Shown: piece by piece, positions 6,204 to 16,203 of the stretch
Position numbering within the stretch: position 1 is the first letter of the stretch
Layout: every line of letters begins with the position of its first letter
NCBI RefSeq assembly: GCF_013294065.1
Contig: NZ_JABSNM010000002.1
Location: forward strand, 248,001-312,000
Reading direction: 5' to 3'
DNA from: Sphaerotilus uruguayifluvii
Lineage (GTDB): Bacteria > Pseudomonadota > Gammaproteobacteria > Burkholderiales > Burkholderiaceae_C
DNA length: 64,000 nt
Translations under genes and position numbers: made by a program
The notes under the pieces: model-generated
The model's database searches: none
What the model was told of the DNA's origin: nothing
What the model saw: the letters and a program-made list of their open reading frames with translations, nothing else

Positions 6204-8200
6204 GCGGTTCTCTCCTCGAGGGCATGGGCAGGGAGGGCGCGGCGGGCGGGAGCCCGGTGCCGGTGCAGCCGGCGCGAGGCGCCGGCCAGCAGCGCGCCGG
6301 CGCCCATCAGCGCCACGCCGATCCAGATCCAGCGGATGAAGGGCCGGTGCTGCACCCGCAGGCCCCAGCCCGCCTGGGCGCCGCTGCCGATCTGCTCGCC
6401 CAGCGCGACATAGACATCGCGGGTCAGACCCCAGTCGATCGCAGACTCGGTCATCGGCATCGCCGAGCCGTCGTAGGCGCGCTTCTCGGCGGTCAGCACC
6501 ACCGGTGCCCGCGACGGGCACTGCAGCGTGAAGCGCGCGGTCAGCGCGCGGTAGTTCGGGCCGGTGGCGGTGCCGGTGGCGTCGAAGTGCAGCGCGCAGC
6601 CGGCGATGGCGTGCGTCTGTCCCGGCGCCAGGTGCACGTCGCGCTCGATGCCGTAGGTCTTGACCATCGCCACGCCGCAGGCGAACAGCGCCACGCCCAG
6701 GTGCGCCAGCCCCATGCCGGCGCCGCTGGCATCGAGCCGCCGCCAGCGGCCGCCGCAGCGCGCGTGCAGCGCCTGCAGCGTCGCCACCAGCACGCCGGTG
6801 GCCAGCCACAGCGTCAGCGCCGTGCCCCAGTTCACCCGTCCGAAGCCGGCGTCGAGCAGCAGCGGCAGCGCGATCGCCGCCGGCCCCGTCACCAGCACCA
6901 CCGGACGCAGCCGGCGCCACAGCGCCGCGCCCTCGTCTCGGCCCCAGCGCAGCCGCGCCGCGGGAATCATCAGCAGCAGCGCCGGCAGCAGCAGCGGCGC
7001 CATCACCGCGTCGAAGTAGGGCGCGCCCACCGACAGCTTGCCCAGGCCGAGCGCGTCGACCGCCAGCGGATAGAGCGTGCCCAGCAGCACGCTGGCGCAG
7101 GCCACCAGCAGCAGCAGCGCGCCGGCGGCCAGCGCGCCCTCGCGCGACAGCGGCGAGCGTGCGCCTTCGCCCGTCCGGCCCCCGGCCTGCGCCCCGCCGA
7201 GCCGGTGCATGCCCTGGAAGCCCAGCGTCAGCGACACCGCCAGCGTCAGCGCGATCAGGCCCAGCATCGTGCTGCCGCGGCGCGGATCGGAGGCGAAGGC
7301 GTGCACCGAGGTCAGCACCCCGGAGCGCACCAGGAAGATGCCGATCAGCGCGAGAACGAAGCCGGCGATCGACAGCCAGGCGGCGGCCGGCGCGAAGCGG
7401 CCGTGCAGGTCCTGCGCGGTCTGCAGGTGCAGCAGCGCCGCCAGCACCAGCCAGGGCATCAGCGAGGCGTTCTCGACCGGATCCCAGAACCACCAGCCGC
7501 CCCAGCCCAGCTCGTAGTAGGCCCACCAGGAGCCCAGCGCGATGCCCAGCGACAGGAAGGCCAGCGCCGCGGCGGTGAACGGGCGCAGCCGCCGCGCCAG
7601 GCCCGCGGGCTCGCCCCAGGCCAGCGCCGCCAGCGTCGCCGCGAAGGGCAGCGCGGTGCCGACATAGCCCAGGTAGAGCAGCGGCGGGTGCAGCGCCAGG
7701 CCGGGGTCCTGCAGCATCGGGTTGAGGCCGCGGCCCTCCGGCGCGCCCGGCAGCAGCCGCACGAAGGGATCGGAGGTCAGCAGCACATAGCCGCACATCG
7801 CCAGCGACACCGCGCCCAGCACGCCCAGCGTGCGCACCGCGTGGGTCCGCGCGGCCGCATCGCCCGAGGCGCCGAGCCGCCAGCCGGCCAGCACGCTCCA
7901 CAGCGCCAGGATGGCGCACCACAGCAGCATCGAGCCCTCGTGGCCGCCCCAGACTGCCGAGACCGCGTACAGGCGCGGCATCGTCGTGTGGCCGTGCGCG
8001 GCGACATAGGCCAGCGAGAAGTCGTTGTCGTGAAAGGCCAGGCCCAGCGCGGCCAGCGCGCCGAACAGGCCGGCGAACTGCCAGCCCAGCGCGGTGGCGG
8101 CCAGCCGGGGCTGCGGCCGCGGCTGCAGCCCGGCGAGCATCTGCACCGCCGCGGCGACCGCGGCCAGCATCAGCAGCAGGTGACCGATCTCGCCGGTCAT
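6200..8200 (-). CDS. ccmF: Heme lyase subunit CcmF
   Basis: CcmF is the large polytopic membrane protein that reduces and transfers heme from holo-CcmE to apocytochrome c. The 666-residue length matches the family. Visible features are VSAVWGGHEGSMLLW near residue 60, and the tryptophan-rich WWAYYELGWGGWWFWDPVENASLMPWL, the heme-handling WWD signature. About 14 hydrophobic segments run through the protein. The start ATG at 8200 overlaps the last codon of ccmE. All ccm genes here overlap by 4 bp, which suggests strict co-expression. Confidence 0.95.
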   Translation of the reverse strand: MTGEIGHLLLMLAAVAAAVQMLAGLQPRPQPRLAATALGWQFAGLFGALAALGLAFHDNDFSLAYVAAHGHTTMPRLYAVSAVWGGHEGSMLLWCAILALWSVLAGWRLGASGDAAARTHAVRTLGVLGAVSLAMCGYVLLTSDPFVRLLPGAPEGRGLNPMLQDPGLALHPPLLYLGYVGTALPFAATLAALAWGEPAGLARRLRPFTAAALAFLSLGIALGSWWAYYELGWGGWWFWDPVENASLMPWLVLAALLHLQTAQDLHGRFAPAAAWLSIAGFVLALIGIFLVRSGVLTSVHAFASDPRRGSTMLGLIALTLAVSLTLGFQGMHRLGGAQAGGRTGEGARSPLSREGALAAGALLLLVACASVLLGTLYPLAVDALGLGKLSVGAPYFDAVMAPLLLPALLLMIPAARLRWGRDEGAALWRRLRPVVLVTGPAAIALPLLLDAGFGRVNWGTALTLWLATGVLVATLQALHARCGGRWRRLDASGAGMGLAHLGVALFACGVAMVKTYGIERDVHLAPGQTHAIAGCALHFDATGTATGPNYRALTARFTLQCPSRAPVVLTAEKRAYDGSAMPMTESAIDWGLTRDVYVALGEQIGSGAQAGWGLRVQHRPFIRWIWIGVALMGAGALLAGASRRLHRHRAPARRALPAHALEERTA

Positions 8201-8640
8201 CGTGCGCCTGCCTGGCCGGCGTCCGGCGCGTGCACGCCCGGCGGCGTGTAGTTCTCGTCGTGCTTGGCCAGCACCTCGGTGGCCACCAGCGTGCCGGAGG
8301 CGTCGATGCGCCCCTGCGCGATCGCGCCGCGGCCGGCGGAGAACAGGTCGGGCAGCACGCCCTCGAAGACCACCGGCAGCGTGTGCGGGCCGTCGGCGAG
8401 CACGAAGCGCACCTTCAGGCCCCGGGCCTGCGCGGAGGCATCGCGCTCGACCGAGCCGGGCTGCACCAGGCCGCCCACGCGCAGCAGCGCGCCGCGCTCG
8501 GCCTGGCCGGCGGCGATCTGCGCCGGCGTGACGAAGAAGACCAGGTTGCTGCGGAAGGCGCCGAGCGCCAGCGTGACACCGGCCGAGGCCAGCAGCAGCC
8601 CGGCGGCGACCAGCGCGAGACGGCGGTGGCGGGGTTTCAT
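8197..8640 (-). CDS. ccmE: Periplasmic heme chaperone CcmE
   Basis: CcmE carries heme covalently on a histidine and hands it to the CcmF/H lyase. The protein of 147 residues has an N-terminal membrane anchor (LALVAAGLLLASAGVTLAL), an OB-fold domain, and the signature VLAKHDENYTPP, where His127 is the heme attachment residue and Tyr131 is the conserved ligand. It overlaps ccmD upstream and ccmF downstream by 4 bp each. Confidence 0.96.
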   Translation of the reverse strand: MKPRHRRLALVAAGLLLASAGVTLALGAFRSNLVFFVTPAQIAAGQAERGALLRVGGLVQPGSVERDASAQARGLKVRFVLADGPHTLPVVFEGVLPDLFSAGRGAIAQGRIDASGTLVATEVLAKHDENYTPPGVHAPDAGQAGAR

Positions 8641-8846
8641 CGGAGCTCCTCGGCTTCGTCCATGTCATGGCGCTGGCGGCCGGCGCGTCGCGCCAGCGCG
8701 ATCTGCTCCAGCGCCAGGGCCGCGGCGCAGATCGCCACCGCCGGCCAGACCACGCCGCCGTGGCGGCCCATCGCGACGAAGGCGTCCCAGTCCGGCCACC
8801 ACGGCCGCAGCGCGGCGAGCAGCCCGCCCCAGATCGTGTCGTTCAT
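8637..8846 (-). CDS. ccmD: Heme exporter subunit CcmD
   Basis: The small protein of 69 residues has one hydrophobic helix (GGVVWPAVAICAAALALEQIAL) flanked by aromatic residues before and basic residues after, as in CcmD. CcmD helps release holo-CcmE from CcmC. Identification rests largely on position between ccmC and ccmE, with 4-bp overlaps on both sides, and on the topology, since the family is poorly conserved. Confidence 0.9.
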   Translation of the reverse strand: MNDTIWGGLLAALRPWWPDWDAFVAMGRHGGVVWPAVAICAAALALEQIALARRAGRQRHDMDEAEELR

Positions 8847-9649
8847 GCGTGTTCTCCCGCCGCGTCATGCTCGGCCTGCAGCCAGCGCGCCTGCGCCTGG
8901 CGCTCGGCGATGATCAGCCGCACCCGCGCGAAGGCGCTGGCCGCCGTCCAGGCCCAGGCGGCCGCGCACATCAGCAGCAGCGCCGCCAGCATCGACGGCG
9001 CCATCGCCGCCTTGCCCGGCGCGATCGTCGCGCCCTGGTGCAGCGTGTTCCACCAGCGCACCGAGAAGTAGATGACCGGCAGGTTCAGCACGCCCAGCAG
9101 CGCGAGCACCGCGCAGGCGCGGTCGGCGCGCTCGCGGCCCTCGTGCGCCTGCAGCAGCGCCAGATAGCCCAGATAGAGAAAGAACAGCAGCAGCGAGGAG
9201 CCCAGCCGCGCGTCCCACACCCACCAGGTGCCCCACATCGGCTGGCCCCAGAAGGCGCCGGTCACCAGGCTGAGCAGCGCCATCAGCGCGCCCGAGGGCG
9301 CCAGCGCATGCGCCATCATGAAGCTGCTGCGGGTGTTCCAGACCAGGCCGACGCCGCCCCACAGCGCCATCAGCGCGTAGACGAACATGCTCATCCAGGC
9401 CGCCGGCACATGCAGGTAGATCAGCCGGTAGCCCTCGCCCTGCACCGCGTCGGCCGGGCTGGCGACGAAGCCCAGCCACAGCCCCGGCAGCAGCAGCAGC
9501 GCGGCCAGCGCGCGCAGCGGCCCGACCAGCCGGCCGGCCAGCGCATGCAGCCGCATCGGGCTGGCGAAGTGGAAGATCCACGGCGCCCAGCGCAGGCCGG
9601 GCCGGCGCGCCGGGGCCAGGGCCATCGGGGCAGAGATTCGCGTGTCCAT
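8843..9649 (-). CDS. ccmC: Heme handling membrane protein CcmC
   Basis: CcmC loads heme onto CcmE. The protein has 268 residues with six membrane segments and the family WWD signature WGQPMWGTWWVWDARL. Histidines in 'YLHVPAAWMSMFVYALMA' and 'NTLHQGATIA' match the periplasmic heme ligands. The start at ATG 9649 (MDTRISAPM) was chosen because the family region begins just after it; the frame is open further upstream, but that part overlaps ccmB and looks like a shadow. The gap to the ccmB stop is 25 bp. Confidence 0.94.
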   Translation of the reverse strand: MDTRISAPMALAPARRPGLRWAPWIFHFASPMRLHALAGRLVGPLRALAALLLLPGLWLGFVASPADAVQGEGYRLIYLHVPAAWMSMFVYALMALWGGVGLVWNTRSSFMMAHALAPSGALMALLSLVTGAFWGQPMWGTWWVWDARLGSSLLLFFLYLGYLALLQAHEGRERADRACAVLALLGVLNLPVIYFSVRWWNTLHQGATIAPGKAAMAPSMLAALLLMCAAAWAWTAASAFARVRLIIAERQAQARWLQAEHDAAGEHA

Positions 9650-9674
9650 CGTTCCTGTCCTTGTCGTGCGGCGC

Positions 9675-10391
9675 TCATTCCTCGGCTGCGGCCGCGCGCA
9701 GCGCCGCCGCGCCCAGCGGCGGGCAGGCCAGCATCGCCATCGCCAGCATCGCGCCGAGCAGCTGCAGCTCGGCCGCGAACGCGCGGCCGGCCTGGGCGGC
9801 ATGCACCGCCATCGTTCCGAACACCAGCGCCGGCACCGCCAGCGGCAGCACCATCAGCATCGCCAGCAGCGCCGCGCCGCGCAGCCCGGCGGTCAGCGCC
9901 GCGGCCACGCCGGCCACCGCCACCAGCACCGCGCTGCCCAGGGCCAGCGAGCCCAGCAGCACCGGCAGCGCCGTGCCGTCCAGCCCGAACTGCAGCGCCA
10001 CCAGCGGCGCGGCCAGCAGCACCGGCCCGGCCGCGAGCAGCCACTGCACCGCCATGCGCGCGCCCACCAGCAGCGCCAGGGGCGGACCGTCGTCGGTGCC
10101 GGCCAGCACGCACTGGTCGATCCAGCCGCCGCGCAGGTCGTCGTGGAAGAGCCGCCCGCAGGCCAGCAGCACCGCCAGCAGCGCCGCCACCCACAGCACG
10201 CCCGGCCCGAGCAGGCGCAGCGTGGCGCCCTCCGGCCGCAGCGACAGCGGAAACAGCGCCGCCACCATCACGAAGAAGCCCGCATGCCAGAGCAGCTCGG
10301 CGGGCTGGCTCAGCGCCAGGCGCAGCTCGCGGCGCACGGTGGCGCGCAGCGGGCGCGCCCAGCCGCCATGCGCCGGACGGTCCGGCCTCAT
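9675..10391 (-). CDS. ccmB: Heme exporter ABC permease CcmB
   Basis: The 238-residue protein has six hydrophobic segments. 'LLWHAGFFVMVAALFPLSL', 'GRLFHDDLRGGWIDQCVLAG' and 'VLPLAVPALVFGTMAVHAA' correspond to conserved parts of CcmB. With CcmA it forms the ABC complex that drives release of holo-CcmE from CcmC. The start ATG at 10391 overlaps the ccmA stop codon (ATGA). Confidence 0.94.
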   Translation of the reverse strand: MRPDRPAHGGWARPLRATVRRELRLALSQPAELLWHAGFFVMVAALFPLSLRPEGATLRLLGPGVLWVAALLAVLLACGRLFHDDLRGGWIDQCVLAGTDDGPPLALLVGARMAVQWLLAAGPVLLAAPLVALQFGLDGTALPVLLGSLALGSAVLVAVAGVAAALTAGLRGAALLAMLMVLPLAVPALVFGTMAVHAAQAGRAFAAELQLLGAMLAMAMLACPPLGAAALRAAAAEE

Positions 10392-10999
10392 GCCCGGCCT
10401 CCGGGCGGGGCCAGATCGAAGGGCTCGCAGGCCGGAAAGCCCTCGGGCAGCGCGCCGTGCGAGCTCAGCAGCAGCGCGCCGCCTGCGGCCAGATGGGCCT
10501 GCGCACGCGCGGCCAGCCGCTCGCAGGCGGCGCGGTCGAGCGCGTCGAAGGGCTCGTCGAGCAGCCACAGCGGCCGGGGGGCCAGCTGCAGCGGCGCCAG
10601 CGCCAGACGCCGGCGCTGGCCGGCCGAGCACTCGCGCAGCACCCGGCGCGCCGGCAGCCGTTCCTGCTGCAGCCAGTCCTCGACGAGCGTGCCGTCCCGC
10701 GGCGCGCCGGCCAGGTCCAGCCAGGCGTGCAGGTTCTCGCGCGCGTCGAGCGCGTCGGCCAGCGGCATCGCATGGCCGACGAACCACAGCGGCGCGGCGC
10801 GGCGCACCTGGCCGGCCGCCGGCCGGCGCAGCCCGGCCAGCGTGCGGATCAGCGTCGTCTTGCCGCAGCCGTTCGGGCCGCGCAGGTGCAGCGCCTGGCC
10901 GCGCGAGAGTGCCAGCCGCAGCGGGCCCCAGAGGCGGCGCCCCTGGCGCTCGCCCACCAGCGCGTCGGCCTGCAGCAGCGGGGTGTCGGCAGCGGTCAT
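10388..10999 (-). CDS. ccmA: Heme exporter ATP-binding protein CcmA
   Basis: The 203-residue ATPase has Walker A GPNGCGKTT at about 42-50, Walker B PLWLLDEPFDALD, and a modified ABC signature CSAGQRRRLALA in which Cys replaces the usual leucine. 'LWFVGHAMPLADALDARENLHAW' is the CcmA-type Q-loop region. It energises the CcmAB complex. It is the first ccm gene, 10 bp downstream of the dnr-type regulator, so the regulator and the maturation genes probably share a promoter. Confidence 0.94.
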   Translation of the reverse strand: MTAADTPLLQADALVGERQGRRLWGPLRLALSRGQALHLRGPNGCGKTTLIRTLAGLRRPAAGQVRRAAPLWFVGHAMPLADALDARENLHAWLDLAGAPRDGTLVEDWLQQERLPARRVLRECSAGQRRRLALAPLQLAPRPLWLLDEPFDALDRAACERLAARAQAHLAAGGALLLSSHGALPEGFPACEPFDLAPPGGRA

Positions 11000-11009
11000 G
11001 CGGACGTGC

Positions 11010-11792
11010 TCACTGCAGCGGATGGCGCGCCAGCCGTCCGGTGTCGGGAATGCGGATCTCGCGCCGGTCCATCTCGATCAGGCCCTCGGCCTCGAGCTCG
11101 TGCAGCACGCGCGAGAAATACTCCGGCGTCATCGACAGCCGCGAGGCGATCGTCGCCTTGCTGACCGGCAGCGACACCCGGTGCTCGCGCGTGCGGCCGT
11201 CCTCGCGGCACAGCGGCGCGCAGCCGCCGCTGCCTGCGCCGTCGAGCGGCATCAGGCCGGAATCGGTCTCCGGCATCGCGCCGGGCGCGTCGCCGAGGTC
11301 GCGCAGCAGGTAGCCGATGACGCGCTGCATGCCGCTGTGCAGCGCATAGGCCTGCACGTCGTGCACCAGCCCGTGCAGCCGGCGCGAGATGCCCGCGAGC
11401 ATGCGCATCGCGAAGCGCGGATCGCGGCTGATCTCGCCGAACACCGTGTCCTTGCCGACGCTCAGCACCAGCGCGTCGCTCAGCGTCTGCGCGTTGATGA
11501 TGTAGGGCTTGCCTGTGAACATCAGCGCCTCGGCGAAGCTCTGGCCCGGGCCGATGAGCTCGATCACCTTCTCCTGTCCGGCCGGCGAGATCGCGAACAG
11601 CTTGACCTGGCCGGTCACCGCGACATGGAACTCCTCGCAGGGCTCGCCGACCCGGAACACCGTGTCGCCGCGCTGCAGCCGGCGCAGCCGGCAGCCTTCG
11701 GCCAGGCGCAGCAGCTCGGGCGGCGTCATCTCCTGGAACAGCGGCAGCACGGCGAGGTAGCGCGGCAGGTCGAAGGGGCGGTGGGTGTCCAT
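11010..11792 (-). CDS. dnr: Crp/Fnr-family regulator of DNR/NnrR type
   Basis: The 260-residue regulator has a cyclic-nucleotide-like sensor domain (about 20-135), a dimerisation helix (about 135-165) and a winged helix. The recognition helix contains E224-x-x-S227-R228 (TPEYFSRVLHELE), the residues that read TTGA half-sites. It lacks the N-terminal cysteine set of oxygen-sensing FNR, which places it with the NO-responsive DNR/NnrR group. An unusual insert of about 37 residues (168-204) separates the dimer helix from the DNA-binding domain and contains C191 and C195. It heads the ccm operon, with ccmA 10 bp downstream, and likely controls the nearby nir, nor and nap promoters. Confidence 0.85.
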   Translation of the reverse strand: MDTHRPFDLPRYLAVLPLFQEMTPPELLRLAEGCRLRRLQRGDTVFRVGEPCEEFHVAVTGQVKLFAISPAGQEKVIELIGPGQSFAEALMFTGKPYIINAQTLSDALVLSVGKDTVFGEISRDPRFAMRMLAGISRRLHGLVHDVQAYALHSGMQRVIGYLLRDLGDAPGAMPETDSGLMPLDGAGSGGCAPLCREDGRTREHRVSLPVSKATIASRLSMTPEYFSRVLHELEAEGLIEMDRREIRIPDTGRLARHPLQ

Positions 11793-11862
11793 GGCGGGTG
11801 TCGGTCGGGCGGGTGGAGGGGCGTGACGGCGCGGATTGTCGGCAGCCCGCCCGGCGATCGTT

Positions 11863-11876
11863 CTGACTCAGGTCAA
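11863..11876. promoter_or_regulatory. FNR-type dyad CTGAC-TCAG-GTCAA upstream of dnr
   Basis: The site is centred at 11869.5. If used as a class II site, the transcript towards dnr would start near 11828, 36 bases before the dnr ATG. The same sequence except for one spacer base occurs before napD (37099-37112). It differs from the TTGAA-type boxes of the nir and nor genes, so a separate regulator such as an oxygen-sensing FNR may act here. The whole stretch 11793-12124 between dnr and nirS has no gene and holds this box and the nirS box. Confidence 0.55.
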
Positions 11877-12024
11877 GCCCGTTCCTGACTGGAGTCGTCG
11901 GATATGGCGGGCCGGGCACGGCTTCAGCGGGACTTCAGCCCGGTGTGGTGCCGGGCCGGCCGCGGAGGTCCGACCCCGGCCCCATCCATGGCCGGGATGG
12001 TGGGCCTCGGGCGCACCGCCGTCC

Positions 12025-13849
<1,825 letters not shown>

Positions 13850-13881
13850 CCTGGACGACCAGGACGAACTGGAGAACGATC

Positions 13882-14217
13882 ATGAGACTTGCCTCCTTTC
13901 CCGCGCTGTCCTCGCTGGCCGTGGCCGCGCTGCTCGGGCTGGCGACGCTGCCGGCGGCCGCCAGTCCCGACGAGGCGATGAACAAGGCGGGCTGCATGGC
14001 CTGTCATGCCAAGGACAAGAAGGTCGTCGGCCCGGCCTTCAAGGACATCGCCGCGAAGTACAAGGGCCAGCCGGACGCGGTCGCCAGGCTGATGGACAAG
14101 GTCCGCAAGGGCGGCTCGGGCAGCTTCGGCCCGATCCCGATGTCGCCCAACGGACCGGACAAGATCAATGACGCCGACCTGAAGGCCGCCGTCGAGTCCA
14201 TTCTCAAGACCAGCTGA
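13882..14217 (+). CDS. nirM: Cytochrome c551, electron donor to NirS
   Basis: The 111-residue precursor has a signal peptide ending near ALPAAAS, one heme site CMACH at 38-42, and GSGSFGPIPMSPN, whose methionine is the sixth heme ligand. The short length and the sequence GPAFKDIAAKYKG are typical of class I cytochrome c551/c8. It sits 32 bp after nirS and would deliver electrons to it in the periplasm. Confidence 0.93.
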   Translation: MRLASFPALSSLAVAALLGLATLPAAASPDEAMNKAGCMACHAKDKKVVGPAFKDIAAKYKGQPDAVARLMDKVRKGGSGSFGPIPMSPNGPDKINDADLKAAVESILKTS

Positions 14218-14233
14218 CCCGCTGGCCGGCCGC

Positions 14234-14437
14234 TCAGGCGGCCCGGTCCGCGCCCGGCTGCGCCCGCCGCGACGACGTCCGCGCCGTCCCGGCGGGCGTT
14301 TCGCCTGGGGTGGCCGGATCGACCGCGGCGGCCGGGTCGTCCGGGCTCTCCTGCAGCGCGTCGGGGCGCACCGGCCACAGGAACCACACGCCGGCGCCCA
14401 GCACGCCGAGCACCGCCAGGATCATCAGTTCGAGCAT
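14234..14437 (-). CDS. Small single-helix membrane protein, unknown
   Basis: A 67-residue frame opposite to nirM and nirC starts MLELMILAVLGVLGAGVWFLWPV, one convincing membrane helix, and continues with an acidic/proline-rich tail and a basic end. No family was recognised. Its start faces the nirC promoter across a symmetric DNR box at 14496-14509; on this strand that box would place the transcript start near 14461, 24 bases before the ATG. No clear ribosome-binding site is visible. It may be a genuine NO-regulated small membrane protein or a chance frame in GC-rich DNA. Confidence 0.4.
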   Translation of the reverse strand: MLELMILAVLGVLGAGVWFLWPVRPDALQESPDDPAAAVDPATPGETPAGTARTSSRRAQPGADRAA

Positions 14438-14495
14438 GGCGGCATTGTCGCCCGCACCGGCGGCGCGGGCCGGCCGCGCGGGCGCCGGCCCGCGC

Positions 14496-14509
14496 TTGAA
14501 CCAGTTCAA
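14496..14509. promoter_or_regulatory. DNR/NnrR box upstream of nirC
   Basis: TTGAACCAGTTCAA, identical to the nirS box, is centred at 14502.5 between nirC and the divergent small frame. A class II start on the plus strand falls near 14544, 44 bases before the nirC ATG. The dyad could serve both directions. Confidence 0.8.
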
Positions 14510-14587
14510 GGACACCGCGCGGGCCAGCGCCGACCATGGTCCCGCGTCCGATCCGAGACCCGAGCGACCCTCCTGCTGCCGATCCCC

Positions 14588-14956
14588 ATGCGCCTGCCCC
14601 CGTTCCCGATGTCCGCCGCCGCGCTGCTGCTCGCGCTGCTGGCCTGCGGCCTGCCGGCACGGGCGGCCGAGCCCGCGCCGCCGCAGACCCCGACGCCGGC
14701 GCGCCAGCAGCGGCTGGTGCGCATGGTGCGCCAGGACTGCGGCTCCTGCCACGGCATGCGCCTGGGCGGCGGGCTGGGGCCGGCGCTGACGCCCGCGGCG
14801 CTGCAGGCGCTGCCGCCCGAATCGATCGCCGCGACCATCTTCCACGGCCGCCCGGGCACGCCGATGCCCGGCTGGCAACCGATGCTGACCGAGAGCGAGG
14901 CTGCATGGATCGCCACCCAGCTGAAGCAGGGCTTCCCCGAGGAGCCGGCGCGATGA
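14588..14956 (+). CDS. nirC: Cytochrome c NirC
   Basis: The 122-residue secreted monoheme cytochrome has a signal peptide (AAALLLALLACGLPARAA), CGSCHGMRLGGGLGPAL at 51-67, and GTPMPGW with the likely axial methionine. It heads the heme d1 biosynthesis cluster. NirC is known to deliver electrons to NirS in some denitrifiers. Its stop overlaps the nirF start (ATGA). Confidence 0.9.
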   Translation: MRLPPFPMSAAALLLALLACGLPARAAEPAPPQTPTPARQQRLVRMVRQDCGSCHGMRLGGGLGPALTPAALQALPPESIAATIFHGRPGTPMPGWQPMLTESEAAWIATQLKQGFPEEPAR

Positions 14957-16179
14957 GCCCGGCCCGTCCTTTCCTTCCGGTGCGACGCCGCCTGCTGGGC
15001 GCGCTCGGCGGGCTGGCGGCCGCGCCGCTGCTGGGCACCGGCCTGGCCGGCTGCGCCGCCCCGCAGGCCTCCATCGCCGGCACCGGCGACCTGGGCGTGG
15101 TGGTCGAGCGCGCCCGCGGCACGCTGGCCCTCGTCGACACCAGCCGGCGGCAGGTGCTGGGCGAGGTCGGCGGGCTGGGCGACCTGTCGCACGCCTCGGT
15201 GGTGTTCTCGCGCGACGGCGCCAGCGCCTTCGTGTTCGGCCGCGACGGCGGACTCAGCCGCGTCAGCCTGACCCGCGGCCGGCTCGAGCAGCGCGTGATG
15301 CAGGCCGGCAACGCCATCGGCGGCGCGATCTCCGCCGACGGCACGCTGGTGGCGGCGCAGAACTACGTGCCCGGCGGCGTGCGCGTCTTCGACGCGCGCA
15401 CGCTCGAGCTGGTGGCCGACATCCCGGCCGAGTTCGCCCCGGGGCGGCTCTCGCGCGTGGTCGGCCTGGTCGACCTGCCGGGGCGGCGCTTCGCCTTCTC
15501 GCTCTTCGATGCCGGCGAGATCTGGATCGCCGACCTCGCCGAGCCGGCGCGCCCGCAGATCACCCGGCTGCGCGACATCGGCCGCCAGCCCTACGACGCG
15601 CTGGTCACGCCCGACGGGCGCCACTACCTCGCCGGCCTGTTCGGCGAGGACGGCCTGGCGCTGGTCGATCTCTGGGACGAGACGCCGGTGGCGCGGCGCA
15701 TCCTGGCCGGCTACGGCCGCGGCCAGGCGCCGCTGCCGGTCTACAAGATGCCGCACCTGCGCGGCTGGGCGGTGGCCGGGCGGCTGGCCTTCCTGCCGGC
15801 GATCGGCCGCCACGAGCTGCTGGTGGTCGACACCGCCACCTGGCAGGAGGTCGACCGCATCGCGGTGGCCGGCCAGCCGGTGTTCGCGATCGCCCGGCCC
15901 GACGGCCGCCAGGTCTGGGTGAACTTCGCCGTGCCGGACTACGACCGGGTGCAGGTCATCGACGTGCCCTCGCGCCGCGTCGCCGCGACGCTGACGCCGG
16001 GCCGCGCGGTGCTGCACATGGAGTTCACGCCGCGCGGCGAGTCGGTCTGGATCAGCGCCCGCGACGACGACCGCGTCGCCGTGCTCGACACGATGACGCT
16101 GCGCACCCAGGCCGAGCTGACGCTGCCGGCGCCCAGCGGCATCTTCTTCACCAGCCGCGCCGCGCGGCTGGGCTTCTGA
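14953..16179 (+). CDS. nirF: Heme d1 biosynthesis protein NirF
   Basis: The 408-residue protein resembles the d1 domain of NirS without a cytochrome part: a beta-propeller with repeated blades such as GGAISADGTLVAAQN and DALVTPDGRHYLAGLFG. The N-terminus RRRLLGALGGLAAAPLLGTGLAGCAA looks like a twin-arginine signal followed by a lipobox-like LAGC, so it is probably a periplasmic lipoprotein. It acts late in heme d1 synthesis. It overlaps nirC by 4 bp. Confidence 0.93.
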   Translation: MSPARPFLPVRRRLLGALGGLAAAPLLGTGLAGCAAPQASIAGTGDLGVVVERARGTLALVDTSRRQVLGEVGGLGDLSHASVVFSRDGASAFVFGRDGGLSRVSLTRGRLEQRVMQAGNAIGGAISADGTLVAAQNYVPGGVRVFDARTLELVADIPAEFAPGRLSRVVGLVDLPGRRFAFSLFDAGEIWIADLAEPARPQITRLRDIGRQPYDALVTPDGRHYLAGLFGEDGLALVDLWDETPVARRILAGYGRGQAPLPVYKMPHLRGWAVAGRLAFLPAIGRHELLVVDTATWQEVDRIAVAGQPVFAIARPDGRQVWVNFAVPDYDRVQVIDVPSRRVAATLTPGRAVLHMEFTPRGESVWISARDDDRVAVLDTMTLRTQAELTLPAPSGIFFTSRAARLGF

Positions 16180-16203
16180 GCGTTCGAGGGGGAGGGACTC
16201 GCC

